DNA from: Catenulispora sp. EB89
Lineage (GTDB): Bacteria; Actinomycetota; Actinomycetes; Streptomycetales; Catenulisporaceae
Reading direction: 5' to 3'
NCBI RefSeq assembly: GCF_041261445.1
Contig: NZ_JBGCCU010000002.1
Coordinates: forward strand, 496,001-560,000
Length of the DNA stretch: 64,000 bases
Below, in pieces: positions 1-7,366 of the stretch; the first letter of the stretch is position 1, and every line of letters begins with the position of its first letter. The position numbers and the translations under genes are program-made. The notes beneath the pieces are model-generated. The model was not told the DNA's origin. It made no database searches and worked only from the letters and a program-made list of their open reading frames with translations.

Positions 1-41
1 TCCACGACCGCGAGGAACGCGCGCAACTGTCGGGTGTCCAT
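1..41 (-). CDS. LysR-family transcriptional regulator, N-terminal fragment (runs off window)
   Basis: Only the first 13 complete codons lie in the window. Read leftwards from an ATG at 41 they give MDTRQLRAFLAVV, the typical opening of a LysR-type helix-turn-helix protein. The rest of the gene is beyond the left edge, so the effector domain and target cannot be judged. A T-N11-A palindrome sits just upstream of the start, as expected for autoregulation. The family call rests on a short but very characteristic peptide. Confidence 0.7.
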   Translation of the reverse strand, partial: MDTRQLRAFLAVV

Positions 42-55
42 GCCACCATCCTGCC

Positions 56-70
56 ATCGGCTTCTCCGAT
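56..70. promoter_or_regulatory. LysR-type box upstream of the partial LysR gene
   Basis: ATCGG-N5-CCGAT, a dyad containing the classic T-N11-A spacing (T57, A69). It starts 15 bp upstream of the LysR start codon. The same half-sites with the same spacing recur at 831-845, ahead of the MFS exporter gene. Confidence 0.45.
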
Positions 71-183
71 AGGGGCGGTCCGCAGGGTACGGTGCGTGCG
101 AGGCCCGGGGCCGCGCGCCGGATCCCCCGGAGCCTTTGAACAGAACGCCGTCGCTGGACTGAAACTTCCATTCCCAAGGAGAC

Positions 184-471
184 ATGGTGGCTCGCTTCGC
201 CGTCGAATACGTCTACACCGCGGACACCGCCAAGCGGGACGAGATCCGCCCCGCGCACCGCGCTTTCCTGGCGGAGGCCCAGGGCCGCGGGGAACTGCTG
301 GTGTCCGGGCCGTGGGCCAACAACACCGGCGCGCTGCTGGTCTTCGAGGTCGAGGACGAGGCGGCGCTGAAGGCGCTGCTGGAGCACGACCCGTTCGCCG
401 AGGCCGACCTGGTCAGCCGGGTGCGGATCAACGAGTTCAACCCGGTGCTGGGGAGCTGGCTGGCCGGCTGA
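184..471 (+). CDS. YciI family protein
   Basis: A 95-residue protein of YciI (ferredoxin-like alpha/beta barrel) size and pattern. It has an N-terminal strand, an RPAHRAFL segment in the position of the conserved family histidine (about residues 24-31), GELLVSGPW in the middle and the DPFAEADLV stretch common in this family near residue 70. The start is well supported: AAGGAG lies directly before the ATG. Family members are small cytoplasmic proteins, some linked to muconolactone-isomerase-like chemistry, but the substrate cannot be assigned here. It is convergent with the next gene. Confidence 0.8.
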   Translation: MVARFAVEYVYTADTAKRDEIRPAHRAFLAEAQGRGELLVSGPWANNTGALLVFEVEDEAALKALLEHDPFAEADLVSRVRINEFNPVLGSWLAG

Positions 472-479
472 GGGAGCAG

Positions 480-498
480 CCGGCCGGCGACCGGCCGG
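480..498. terminator. Short G+C hairpin between convergent genes
   Basis: CCGGCCGG-CGA-CCGGCCGG, a perfect 8-bp stem starting 9 bp after the YciI stop and 10 bp before the stop of the convergent Dabb gene. It has no T-tract, as is common in actinobacteria, and could serve both strands. Confidence 0.5.
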
Positions 499-507
499 AT
501 CGACCGG

Positions 508-795
508 TCAGATGCGGAACAGGATCCGCTCGCGCTGAGCGCGGATCGGGTCCAGGTACCGCGACCGCACCTCATGGTGTCCCGGGTCCGCGACCCAGGC
601 CCGGTAGGCCTCCTCGTCGTCGAAGTCGGCGATCACCGCGGCGTCCATCGCGTCGTCCGTCAGCCGGGCGTCGCGGTGGAACTCGAAGTGGCGCCGCCGC
701 TCGAACGGCAGGTCTCCGAGCGCCTTGCCGAAGGCCTCGATCTGTTCGTCGGTCGCTTCGGGCGTGAATTTGATGAGCAATATGCTTCTGATCAC
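508..795 (-). CDS. Dabb (stress-responsive A/B barrel) family protein
   Basis: A 95-residue protein opening MIRSILLIKFTPEATDEQIE and continuing with a strand-helix-strand pattern typical of Dabb domains: an initial strand, a helix that counts positions up to LGDLPF, then the FHRDARL strand and a YRAWVADPGHHEV helix. Dabb proteins form small dimeric barrels. Roles vary (plant stress proteins, polyketide cyclases) and no active site can be assigned from sequence alone. It lies between YciI and the MFS gene and is divergent from the latter, so it may share the LysR-controlled promoter region. Confidence 0.8.
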   Translation of the reverse strand: MIRSILLIKFTPEATDEQIEAFGKALGDLPFERRRHFEFHRDARLTDDAMDAAVIADFDDEEAYRAWVADPGHHEVRSRYLDPIRAQRERILFRI

Positions 796-827
796 GCTCC
801 GATCCTCGCGCAGACTCCGCTGATCCC

Positions 828-848
828 GCCATCGGAGTCCCCGATGGC
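828..848. promoter_or_regulatory. Inverted repeat / LysR-type box in the Dabb-MFS divergent region
   Basis: GCCATCGG-N5-CCGATGGC, perfect 8-bp arms. Its core ATCGG-N5-CCGAT has the T-N11-A spacing (T832, A844) and is identical in half-sites to the site at 56-70 before the partial LysR gene. It lies 55 bp before the MFS start. The inference is that the LysR protein controls this exporter and perhaps the Dabb gene. Confidence 0.45.
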
Positions 849-902
849 CCGATCGGAAAGTCGGCCTGTCGGCGACAGCGGGGCGGGCCCGATCCTCGGG
901 TC

Positions 903-2306
903 ATGGCACTGACCGACGAAGCCGCACCGCAGACCACCGATCCCGCCTCTGCTCCCCCAGCTGCTCCCAGCCCTGCTCCCGCCGCAGCTCCCACCGCCCG
1001 GACCAAGGCCGCGTTCGCCGGCATCGTGGCCGGCAACTTCATGGTCCTGATCGACGCGACCATCCTGAACGTCGCACTCCCCGACCTGAAGGCGAACCTG
1101 CACGCCTCGGCCTCGGCGCTGCCCTGGACCGTGGACGCCTACACCGTCGTGTTCGCCGGGCTGATGCTGGCCTCCGGCGCGATCGCCGACCGGTTCGGCG
1201 CCCGCCGCGTGTACCAGAGCGCGGTCGCGCTGTTCGGTCTGATTTCGCTGCTGTCCGCGGCGGCGCCGAACGTCGGCGGCCTGATCGCCGGCCGCGCACT
1301 GCTCGGCGCCGCGGCGGCCGGCATGGTCCCGGCCTCCCTGGCGCTGCTCGCCGGCCTCTACCCCGACGCCAGGGAGCGGATGAAGGCGGTCGGCGCGTGG
1401 GCCGCGCTGTCCGGAATCGGACTGGCGGTCGGGCCGGTCCTCGGCGGCGCGCTGGTCGCGGCCGGCGGCTGGCGCCTGGTCTTCATCGTGAACCCGCCGC
1501 TGGCGCTGGTCTCGTGGTTCCTGGTGCGCGGCCTGTCCGCGAACCGTTCCGGGCAGCGCAAGAAGTTCGACGTCCCCGGCCTGGTCCTGTTCACCGTCGC
1601 GCTCAGCGCCCTGACCTACGGCCTGGTCGACGCCGGCACCGAGGGCTGGGGCACACCGTCCGCGCTGGCCGCGCTGGCGGTCGCGGTCCTGGCGACGGTC
1701 GCGGTGGCGCTCGTCGAGCGCCGGGCCGAGGCGCCGGTGCTGCCCCCGGAGCTGCTGCGCCTGGGCCGGGTCCGTACCAACCTGGTGACCGCGGTCGCCG
1801 CGAACTACATCTTCTACGGCCTGCTGTACTCGGTCACACTGTGGCTGGAGGAGACGCGGCACATGAGCCCGGCCATGACCGGCGTCGCATTCCTGCCGAT
1901 GATGGTGCCGCTGTGCTTCCTGCCCTTCGCGACCAGCCGACTGGCGCACCGGTTCGGCGCCCGCCCGATGGTGCTGGCGGCGATGGCGGTGGACGTCGCG
2001 GTCGGCGCGGTCCTGTACACGGTCGGCCCGCACACCTCGCTGGCCGTGGTGACCGTCGCGCAGGTCCTGATGGCCGTCGCCACCACGATGACCATCCCCT
2101 CGATCACCGCCGACATGGCCGTGGCCACCCCGCGGGCGCTCGCCGCGACCGGCCAGGGCGCCCTGAACGCGGCCCGCCAGACCGGCAGCGCGCTGGGGGT
2201 GGCGATCCTCGGCACGCTGTCCGGGATGCACGCCGCCGGGATCGCGATGGCCGTCGGGGCGCTGGTCACGCTGGTGCTGACCGGGCTGACGCGGCGCGGT
2301 GCCTGA
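903..2306 (+). CDS. MFS drug exporter, DHA2 (EmrB/QacA) type
   Basis: A 467-residue membrane protein, long enough for the 14 helices of DHA2 exporters. About 33 Ala/Pro-rich residues precede helix 1, which carries the DATILNVALPDL motif of the family near residues 51-62. The helix 2-3 loop has the MFS motif A as GAIADRFGARR (92-102). Such proteins expel hydrophobic drugs or dyes using the proton gradient; the substrate is unknown here. No clear ribosome-binding site precedes the ATG. The C-terminal codons and stop are duplicated just downstream (see the 2290-2370 repeat). A LysR-like box sits in its upstream region. Confidence 0.88.
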   Translation: MALTDEAAPQTTDPASAPPAAPSPAPAAAPTARTKAAFAGIVAGNFMVLIDATILNVALPDLKANLHASASALPWTVDAYTVVFAGLMLASGAIADRFGARRVYQSAVALFGLISLLSAAAPNVGGLIAGRALLGAAAAGMVPASLALLAGLYPDARERMKAVGAWAALSGIGLAVGPVLGGALVAAGGWRLVFIVNPPLALVSWFLVRGLSANRSGQRKKFDVPGLVLFTVALSALTYGLVDAGTEGWGTPSALAALAVAVLATVAVALVERRAEAPVLPPELLRLGRVRTNLVTAVAANYIFYGLLYSVTLWLEETRHMSPAMTGVAFLPMMVPLCFLPFATSRLAHRFGARPMVLAAMAVDVAVGAVLYTVGPHTSLAVVTVAQVLMAVATTMTIPSITADMAVATPRALAATGQGALNAARQTGSALGVAILGTLSGMHAAGIAMAVGALVTLVLTGLTRRGA

Positions 2307-2370
2307 TCCGGATGCCGGGTGCCCGAGGCACGCGGCGCGGTGCCTGATCCGGATGCCAGGTGCCCGAGGC
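2290..2370. repeat. 41-bp tandem duplication across the MFS stop codon
   Basis: Two adjacent 40-bp copies (2290-2329 and 2331-2370), period 41, differing at a single base. The unit includes the last MFS codons and its TGA, so a second copy of the gene's 3' end follows the real stop. Near-identity suggests a recent slippage or repair event. Confidence 0.85.
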
Positions 2371-2401
2371 CGGATATCGAGGCGCGGTTCGTTCGGCGGG
2401 C

Positions 2402-2430
2402 GGCGCCGGTCCCACGGGGGGATCGGCGCC
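2402..2430. terminator. Hairpin between convergent MFS and thiL
   Basis: GGCGCCG and CGGCGCC form perfect 7-bp arms around a 15-nt loop, 7 bp beyond the thiL stop and about 95 bp after the MFS stop. No T-tract is present. The position suits a bidirectional terminator. Confidence 0.5.
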
Positions 2431-2437
2431 GTTCCCG

Positions 2438-3457
2438 TTACGCCGAATGGCCGAAGTGGCTGAAGCCGCCGGGGCCCTCCCACGGCTTGCCGTCCACGGT
2501 CACGGCCGCGGCGCCTTCATGAACGGTTCCGATCGGACGCCAGCCCTCAGGAACCTCGGCGGCGAAGGTCGCGACCAGCGCGTGGTCCTCGCCGCCGGTC
2601 AGGATCTGGTCCAGGCGCGGGCCCGGGGTGGCGACCAGCAGAGTGCTGTCGACGTCGACCGCGACCCCGCTGGCCACGGCGAGATGCTTCAGGTCGGCCA
2701 GCAGGCCGTCGCTCACGTCCAGCATCGCCGTGGCACCGGCCCGCGCCGCTTGCGGACCGGCCGCGTACGGCGGACTCGGACGGCGGTGCGCGGCAAGATA
2801 GTCAGCGGACTGCGGAGGCGCCTCGATCCCGGACCCCGCCTCGATCCCGGATCCCGCCCCGGTCCCGCCACCGGCCGCTTGCGCCGCGCCATCACCCGCC
2901 GCACCGTGCGAATCCTGCCCGGACAGCAGCAATTCCAGCCCCGCCGCCGACCACCCGAGCCGTCCGGCCACCGCCACCGTGTCCCCCGGCCGCGCGCCGG
3001 AGCGCAGCACCGGGGCCCGGCCCTCCAGCGTGCCGAGCACCGTCACCGAGATGGTGATCAGGTCCCCGCGCACCATGTCGCCGCCGGCCACGATCGCCCC
3101 GAGCGGGGCGCACTCGCCGGCCACGCCCTCGGCGAACTCCTCGACCCAGGCCACCGGCAGGTCGCCGGGCAGCACCATGGACAGCAGCAGCGAAGTCGGG
3201 ACGCCGCCCATCGCGGCGATGTCGCTGAAGTTCTGGGCCGCGGCCTTGTGTCCGACGTCACGAGGGCCGGACCAGTCGCGCCGGAAGTGCCGGCCCTCCA
3301 GCAGCACGTCGGTGCTGATCGCCAGGCGGCCGTCGGGCGCGGCGAGCACCGCGGCGTCGTCACCGGACGGCACCAGGGTCTCGGGGCTGGTCAGGGGCAG
3401 GCGCGCCTGGACGCGGGCGATGAGCCCGAACTCGCCGACGTCGTCGATGGTCTCCAC
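2438..3457 (-). CDS. thiL: Thiamine-monophosphate kinase
   Basis: A 339-residue protein matching ThiL in length and in order of motifs. An N-terminal FGLIARV segment is followed by DDAAV at about 33-37 (metal-binding acidic residues), the STDVLLEGRHF stretch, HKAAAQNFSDIAAMG with its dimer-interface signature, GGDMVRG, and a C-terminal LDVSDGLLADL. It phosphorylates thiamine monophosphate to thiamine diphosphate with ATP in the cytoplasm. A Gly/Ala-rich insert with two similar GSGIEA-type units lies around residues 190-215. The start is a GTG with AAGG a few bases upstream. It is divergent from the Lrp-domain gene, and the 219-bp inverted-repeat element begins only 11 bp upstream of its start. 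Confidence 0.92.
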   Translation of the reverse strand: METIDDVGEFGLIARVQARLPLTSPETLVPSGDDAAVLAAPDGRLAISTDVLLEGRHFRRDWSGPRDVGHKAAAQNFSDIAAMGGVPTSLLLSMVLPGDLPVAWVEEFAEGVAGECAPLGAIVAGGDMVRGDLITISVTVLGTLEGRAPVLRSGARPGDTVAVAGRLGWSAAGLELLLSGQDSHGAAGDGAAQAAGGGTGAGSGIEAGSGIEAPPQSADYLAAHRRPSPPYAAGPQAARAGATAMLDVSDGLLADLKHLAVASGVAVDVDSTLLVATPGPRLDQILTGGEDHALVATFAAEVPEGWRPIGTVHEGAAAVTVDGKPWEGPGGFSHFGHSA

Positions 3458-3468
3458 GCCGGTACCTT

Positions 3469-3687
3469 AGAGCGTGCGCGGGTTGGTGGCCGGGCGAAAA
3501 ATCGCCGGAGCTCCGAGCCTGACCGCACCGGTCCCTTGCCGCGCTGCGCTTGCAAGCCGCCCGCCCACGACCAACACCGGGTCGAGGGCGGCCATCCGGC
3601 ACGCCCAGACTCGTTCCCGACGAGTTTTCCGTGCGCTGCGGCGGCGTTGCCGCCTCGCCAGGCCGGCCACCAACCCGCGCACGCTCT
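3469..3687. repeat. 219-bp element with perfect 25-bp terminal inverted repeats (MITE-like)
   Basis: Positions 3469-3493 and 3663-3687 are exact reverse complements over 25 bases, enclosing 169 bp. Inside are further small hairpins: 3490-3508 with an AAAA loop, 3609-3625 (ACTCG/CGAGT) followed by TTTT, and 3640-3654 (GGCGGC-GTT-GCCGCC). No reading frame inside looks genuine and no clear target-site duplication flanks it. It fills most of the 351-bp gene-free stretch between thiL and the Lrp-domain gene. It may be a miniature transposable element, a REP-like palindromic unit or a structured RNA; the sequence does not decide. Confidence 0.6.
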
Positions 3688-3808
3688 CAACCCGCCCCGG
3701 CCCGGCACTACTCGTTCGGGTGAACCGTGGCGGTCCGCCCAACGGGCATGGACTCCCGGAATGGGGGAACCGCAGGCTAAGGTGGCGTTTCCGACAGTAG
3801 GAGGACAC

Positions 3809-4048
3809 GTGGTTCAAGCGTACATCCTGGTCCAGACCGAGGTGGGGAAGGCGGGCGCCGTGGCGCAGGCGATCGCCGAACTCGAGAGCGGCATCACCAC
3901 CGCCGAAGACGTGACCGGGCCCTACGACGTCATCGTTCGCGCCGAGGCCGCGACCATGGACGAGCTCGGCCGGCTGGTGATCGCCAAGATCCAGGTCATC
4001 GAAGGCATCACGCGCACACTGACCTGCCCCATCGTGCACTTCGAGTGA
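3809..4048 (+). CDS. Lrp/AsnC ligand-binding (RAM) domain protein without HTH
   Basis: A 79-residue protein that is only the C-terminal ligand-binding domain of Lrp/AsnC regulators. It runs from an opening strand VQAYILVQTE through the AEDVTGPYDVIVRAEA core typical of RAM domains to the closing strand TRTLTCPIVHF. The DNA-binding half is absent. Such stand-alone domains assemble as dimers or octamers and may bind amino acids or modulate full-length Lrp proteins. The GTG start is chosen because TAGGAGGA lies at good distance upstream. It is followed immediately (1-bp gap) by the DUF3515 gene, so the two are probably co-transcribed. Confidence 0.85.
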   Translation: MVQAYILVQTEVGKAGAVAQAIAELESGITTAEDVTGPYDVIVRAEAATMDELGRLVIAKIQVIEGITRTLTCPIVHFE

Positions 4049-4049
4049 T

Positions 4050-4676
4050 GTGGTAGACCAATCTTCCGTGTCGGTGACTGCGGGAGATTCCAAGAATCCA
4101 TACTCGGGGAACAGGTGGATACCGGCCGCGGCTGTAGCGACAGCCGCGGTTTTGGCGTGCGTGGGGGCGGTGTGGGGCTATCACGTCGGCCAGACCGGCG
4201 CCGTCGGCGTCGCCCTTCCGGAGACCTCCGATCCGACCGTCCTCACCGCCTGCGCCAACCTCGTCAAGGCCCTGCCATCGGAGCTGGAGGGCAAGCACCG
4301 GCGCGGCGCGGTCGGCACCGCCGACCACGTCCGGCAGCGCGCCGCGGTCTGGGGCTCCCCGACCACCGTGCTGCGCTGCGGCGTCGCGGAACCGGCCGCG
4401 ATCGTGGTCGGCGGCCCGGACTACACCCCGCTGTCCAACCAGTACGCGAGCATGGGTGACGACACCTCGCAGGTCAACTGGCTGATCGAGGACAACGGCA
4501 CGGACAGCGTCACCTACACCACCACCGACCGCGCCGTGTACGTCGAGGTCACAGTCCCCTACGACGGCGCCGCCCAGAAGCAGGACGCCTCGAACGCGCT
4601 GGTGGACCTGGCCCCGCTGATCGTGAAGACCGTGCCGACCAAGGCCGGGCAGTTCGTCAGCGACCAGATCCAGTAA
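4050..4676 (+). CDS. DUF3515 family membrane-anchored protein
   Basis: A 208-residue protein with one hydrophobic segment near residues 22-45 and an exported-looking C-terminal domain. Four features match the actinobacterial DUF3515 family: C69 in LTACANLVKALP, a RRGAVGTADHVRQRAAVWG-type segment, the second cysteine in VLRCGVAEPA, and a conserved VNWLIED strand. Two cysteines in the external part could form a disulfide. Its location beside ddlA and thiL is conserved in Streptomyces as I recall it, but no function is established. The start is either GTG 4050 or GTG 4065; neither has a strong ribosome-binding site, and translation coupling to the preceding gene is likely. Confidence 0.8.
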   Translation: MVDQSSVSVTAGDSKNPYSGNRWIPAAAVATAAVLACVGAVWGYHVGQTGAVGVALPETSDPTVLTACANLVKALPSELEGKHRRGAVGTADHVRQRAAVWGSPTTVLRCGVAEPAAIVVGGPDYTPLSNQYASMGDDTSQVNWLIEDNGTDSVTYTTTDRAVYVEVTVPYDGAAQKQDASNALVDLAPLIVKTVPTKAGQFVSDQIQ

Positions 4677-4696
4677 CCGCCCGGCGGGTTCAGCGC

Positions 4697-4744
4697 GATC
4701 AGCAGGTTCAGCGCGATCAGCGCGAGATCAGCAGGTTCAGCGCG
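4697..4744. repeat. 19-bp direct repeat, period 29, between DUF3515 and ddlA
   Basis: Positions 4697-4715 and 4726-4744 are identical 19-mers in a short intergenic stretch between convergent genes. The block ends 1 bp before the ddlA stop. No hairpin as strong as a typical terminator is seen here. Confidence 0.75.
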
Positions 4745-4745
4745 C

Positions 4746-5918
4746 TCAGCGCAGCCCGGCCGGACGCCGCAGCGCCGTGTCGATCAGCCGCGCGATCAGC
4801 TCCGGGTACGACAGCCCGGCCGCCTGCCACATCTGCGGGAACATCGACGTCGGCGTGAACCCCGGCATGGTGTTGATCTCGTTGACGATGAACCGCCCCG
4901 GGCCGCCGTCGGCCGACTCCTGGTAGAAGAAGTCGACCCGGGCCAGCCCCTCGCAGCCCAGCGTCTCGAAGACGCCGACGGCCTGCTCCCGGATGTCCGC
5001 GATCTCCTCGTCGCTCAGCCGCGCCGGGATGTCCACCTCGGTGCTGCCGTCGAGGTACTTGGCCTCGAAGTCGTAGAACGCGTGCGGCCCGGTGACCCGC
5101 AGCTCGGCCGGCATCGAGGCCTCGGCCGGGGCCAGCGGGTCGACCGCCTCCAGCACCCCGCACTCGATCTCGCGGCCCGCGATCGCGGCCTCCACCAGCA
5201 CCTTGGGGTCGTGCCGCCGGGCGGTGTCGACGGCCTGGTCCAGATCCTCGGGCCGGTCGACCTTGGTGATGCCCATCGAGGAGCCGGCGCGGGCCGGCTT
5301 GACGAACACCGGGTATCCGAGCTCTTCCACGGCCAGCCGCACCGCGGACCGGCCCTCCTCGGTGGCCCAGTCCCGGGGCCGCACGACCTCGTACGGGCCG
5401 ACCTCGAACCCGGCCTGGGCCAGCAGCCGCTTCATGAACTCCTTGTCCATGGAGACCGCGGAGGCCAGCACGCCGGAGCCGACGTAGGGGATGCCGGCCA
5501 GCTCCAGCAGGCCCTGCAGCGTGCCGTCCTCGCCGTAGGGGCCGTGCAGCAGCGGCAGCACCACGTCCACCTCGCCGAGCGACTTCGGCACCGCGCCGGG
5601 CTCGTGCACGGTCAGCTCGCGCGCGGTCGGGTCCCCGGCCATGGTGACCAGGTTCGCGCGCTCGGCCGAGGCGGGCTGCCCGATCTCCGGCAGCCGGCCG
5701 TCGGTGATGGCCAGGTTCAGGCCGCCGCCGTCCGGCAGGTCGGCCAGCACCCAGCGGCCGTCGGCGGCGATGCCGATCGGCAGGATCTCGTAGCGCTGCG
5801 GGTCCGGCCCGTTGCGCAGGGCGTCCAGCACGGAACCGGCGGTGACGCAGGAGATGGCGTGCTCACTGGAGCGCCCGCCGAACACGACGGCCACCCGGAT
5901 CCGCTTCTGATCGCTCAT
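4746..5918 (-). CDS. ddlA: D-alanine--D-alanine ligase
   Basis: A 390-residue ATP-grasp enzyme that joins two D-alanines with ATP for peptidoglycan precursor synthesis. The N-terminal signature VVFGGRSSEHAISC (about residues 11-24), LLHGPYGEDGTLQG near 125-140, the ATP-grasp FVKPARAGSSMGITKV segment and the Mg-binding C-terminal VNEINTMPGFTPTSMFP are all present. The length is typical of the long DdlA type. It is divergent from an MFS gene across 38 bp that hold an inverted repeat. Confidence 0.95.
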   Translation of the reverse strand: MSDQKRIRVAVVFGGRSSEHAISCVTAGSVLDALRNGPDPQRYEILPIGIAADGRWVLADLPDGGGLNLAITDGRLPEIGQPASAERANLVTMAGDPTARELTVHEPGAVPKSLGEVDVVLPLLHGPYGEDGTLQGLLELAGIPYVGSGVLASAVSMDKEFMKRLLAQAGFEVGPYEVVRPRDWATEEGRSAVRLAVEELGYPVFVKPARAGSSMGITKVDRPEDLDQAVDTARRHDPKVLVEAAIAGREIECGVLEAVDPLAPAEASMPAELRVTGPHAFYDFEAKYLDGSTEVDIPARLSDEEIADIREQAVGVFETLGCEGLARVDFFYQESADGGPGRFIVNEINTMPGFTPTSMFPQMWQAAGLSYPELIARLIDTALRRPAGLR

Positions 5919-5924
5919 AGGACT

Positions 5925-5950
5925 GACCCTACCGAAGTCGGAGTAGGGTC
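5925..5950. promoter_or_regulatory. Inverted repeat in the ddlA/MFS divergent region
   Basis: GACCCTAC-N10-GTAGGGTC, perfect 8-bp arms filling nearly all of the 38-bp gap between two divergent start codons. It is a plausible operator or shared promoter element. No adjacent regulator gene suggests who binds it. Confidence 0.5.
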
Positions 5951-5956
5951 CGGTGC

Positions 5957-7267
5957 ATGATCAAGCGGGGTGGGAATCCGGCGGGTTACGACGATTCGGC
6001 TCGTCACGAAGCCCCGCAACGCATCCCCGGCTGGTTGACCCGGGCGCTCCCGGACACCGGACCGCAGCGCGCGCTGGTGATGTCGAGCTTCGTGAACCGG
6101 GTCGGCACCGGCATGTTCCTGGCCACTTCGGCGCTGTATTTCACGGTGATCGTGGGCATCCCGGCGCGCCAGGTCGGCACCGGCCTGAGCCTGGCCGGAC
6201 TGGCCGCGCTGCTGGGCTCGGTGCCCGCCGGGACGCTCGCCGACCGGGTCGGGCCGCGCACCGTCCAGCTGGTGACGCTCGCGGTGCAGACGGTCACGAT
6301 GGCGCTGTTCGTGGTCGTGCATTCGTGGTGGGCGTTCACCGTGGTGGCGGCCTTCGACTACGTCGCCGACGCGGCGAACAACGCGGCGCGCGGGGCGATG
6401 ATAGGCCGCGTCGGGGGCGAGCGCCCGGCGCTGTTCCGGGCGAAGCTACGGACGTTCGTGAGCGTCGCGGTGGTGGCCGGGACGCTGCTCGCGGCGGTGG
6501 CGATCCAGATCGGGACGCGCGGGGCCTACGTCACGGTGATCCTGGTGAACGCGGTGTCGTATGTGGTCTGCGCACTGTTGCTGTTGCGTGTCCCGGACTT
6601 CGCACCGCTGCCGCGTCCCGAGGGCGCGCGCCGGTTCGCAGCGCTGGCGGACCGGCCGTACGCGACGTTCGCCGTTCTCAATGGTCTGATCAACCTGCAG
6701 GCGGTGGTGGTGACGCTGCTGATCCCGCTGTGGATAGCGTCGCGGACGCACATCCCGCACTGGGCCGCCGCCGCGGTGTTCGGACTGAACTTCGTGCTGG
6801 GGACGGCGCTGATGCAGCCGGTCGGGCGCCGCATCGAGACGACGGAGCAGGGCGGGAAGGCGTTGCGCGTCGCGGGCGTCGCGATCGCCGCGGGGTGCGC
6901 GGTGCTGGCCGGCAGCGGTTCGGGACCGCGGTGGTCCGAGACGCTGGTGTTGTTCGCGGGGGCGGCGGTGTTGTGCGCGGCCGGGGTGTGGGTGACCGCC
7001 GCCGGGTTTTCGTTGAGCTTCGGTCTGGCCCCGGCTCATGCGCAGGGCCAGTACCAGGGACTCACGCTGCTGGGGCTCGACGCCGCCGGCGCGGTGGGCC
7101 CGGCGCTGTTGACAGCGTTGGTGCTGGGACTCGGCGGACCGGGGTGGATCGTGCTCGCGGTGGGGTTCGCGGCGGCGGGGTTGGCGGGGCCGGTGGTCAC
7201 GCGGTGGGCGGAGCGGACCCGGCCCGTGGAGATCGCGGTCGGCGATGCCGCGCCGGAACCTGCCTAG
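5957..7267 (+). CDS. MFS transporter (12-helix type)
   Basis: A 436-residue major facilitator protein. About 40 hydrophilic residues precede helix 1, and motif A appears as GTLADRVGPR (92-101). Length and hydrophobic spacing fit 12 helices. There is a charged break around residues 215-225 (LPRPEGARRF) between the two halves. It resembles the broad group of actinobacterial MFS proteins with no assigned substrate. It is divergent from ddlA and probably shares a regulatory region with it, but this does not show a role in cell-wall synthesis. Confidence 0.85.
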   Translation: MIKRGGNPAGYDDSARHEAPQRIPGWLTRALPDTGPQRALVMSSFVNRVGTGMFLATSALYFTVIVGIPARQVGTGLSLAGLAALLGSVPAGTLADRVGPRTVQLVTLAVQTVTMALFVVVHSWWAFTVVAAFDYVADAANNAARGAMIGRVGGERPALFRAKLRTFVSVAVVAGTLLAAVAIQIGTRGAYVTVILVNAVSYVVCALLLLRVPDFAPLPRPEGARRFAALADRPYATFAVLNGLINLQAVVVTLLIPLWIASRTHIPHWAAAAVFGLNFVLGTALMQPVGRRIETTEQGGKALRVAGVAIAAGCAVLAGSGSGPRWSETLVLFAGAAVLCAAGVWVTAAGFSLSFGLAPAHAQGQYQGLTLLGLDAAGAVGPALLTALVLGLGGPGWIVLAVGFAAAGLAGPVVTRWAERTRPVEIAVGDAAPEPA

Positions 7268-7282
7268 CGCTTAGTGCCAAGC

Positions 7283-7330
7283 GCCTGGTGGCTTGACGCC
7301 TGACGCCTGGTGCCTGGTGGCTTGACGCCT
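7283..7330. repeat. 19-bp direct repeat, period 29, between MFS and gpsA
   Basis: Identical 19-mers at 7283-7301 and 7312-7330 inside a gap built almost wholly from GCCTGGTG-like words. The gap separates convergent genes. The period equals that of the repeat at 4697-4744 although the sequence differs. Confidence 0.75.
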
Positions 7331-7366
7331 GGTGTGCCTAGGTGCCCTGGTGCCCGGTGCCCATGT

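Noticed and set aside
792-2483. 563-codon minus-strand frame opposite the MFS exporter
   Set aside because: Its translation is Arg/Gly/His-rich, low-complexity and lacks any family pattern; the plus-strand MFS protein has clear membrane motifs. This is a G+C-bias shadow, like the 875-codon plus frame over 20551-23178 and the 712-codon frame over 16854-18992.
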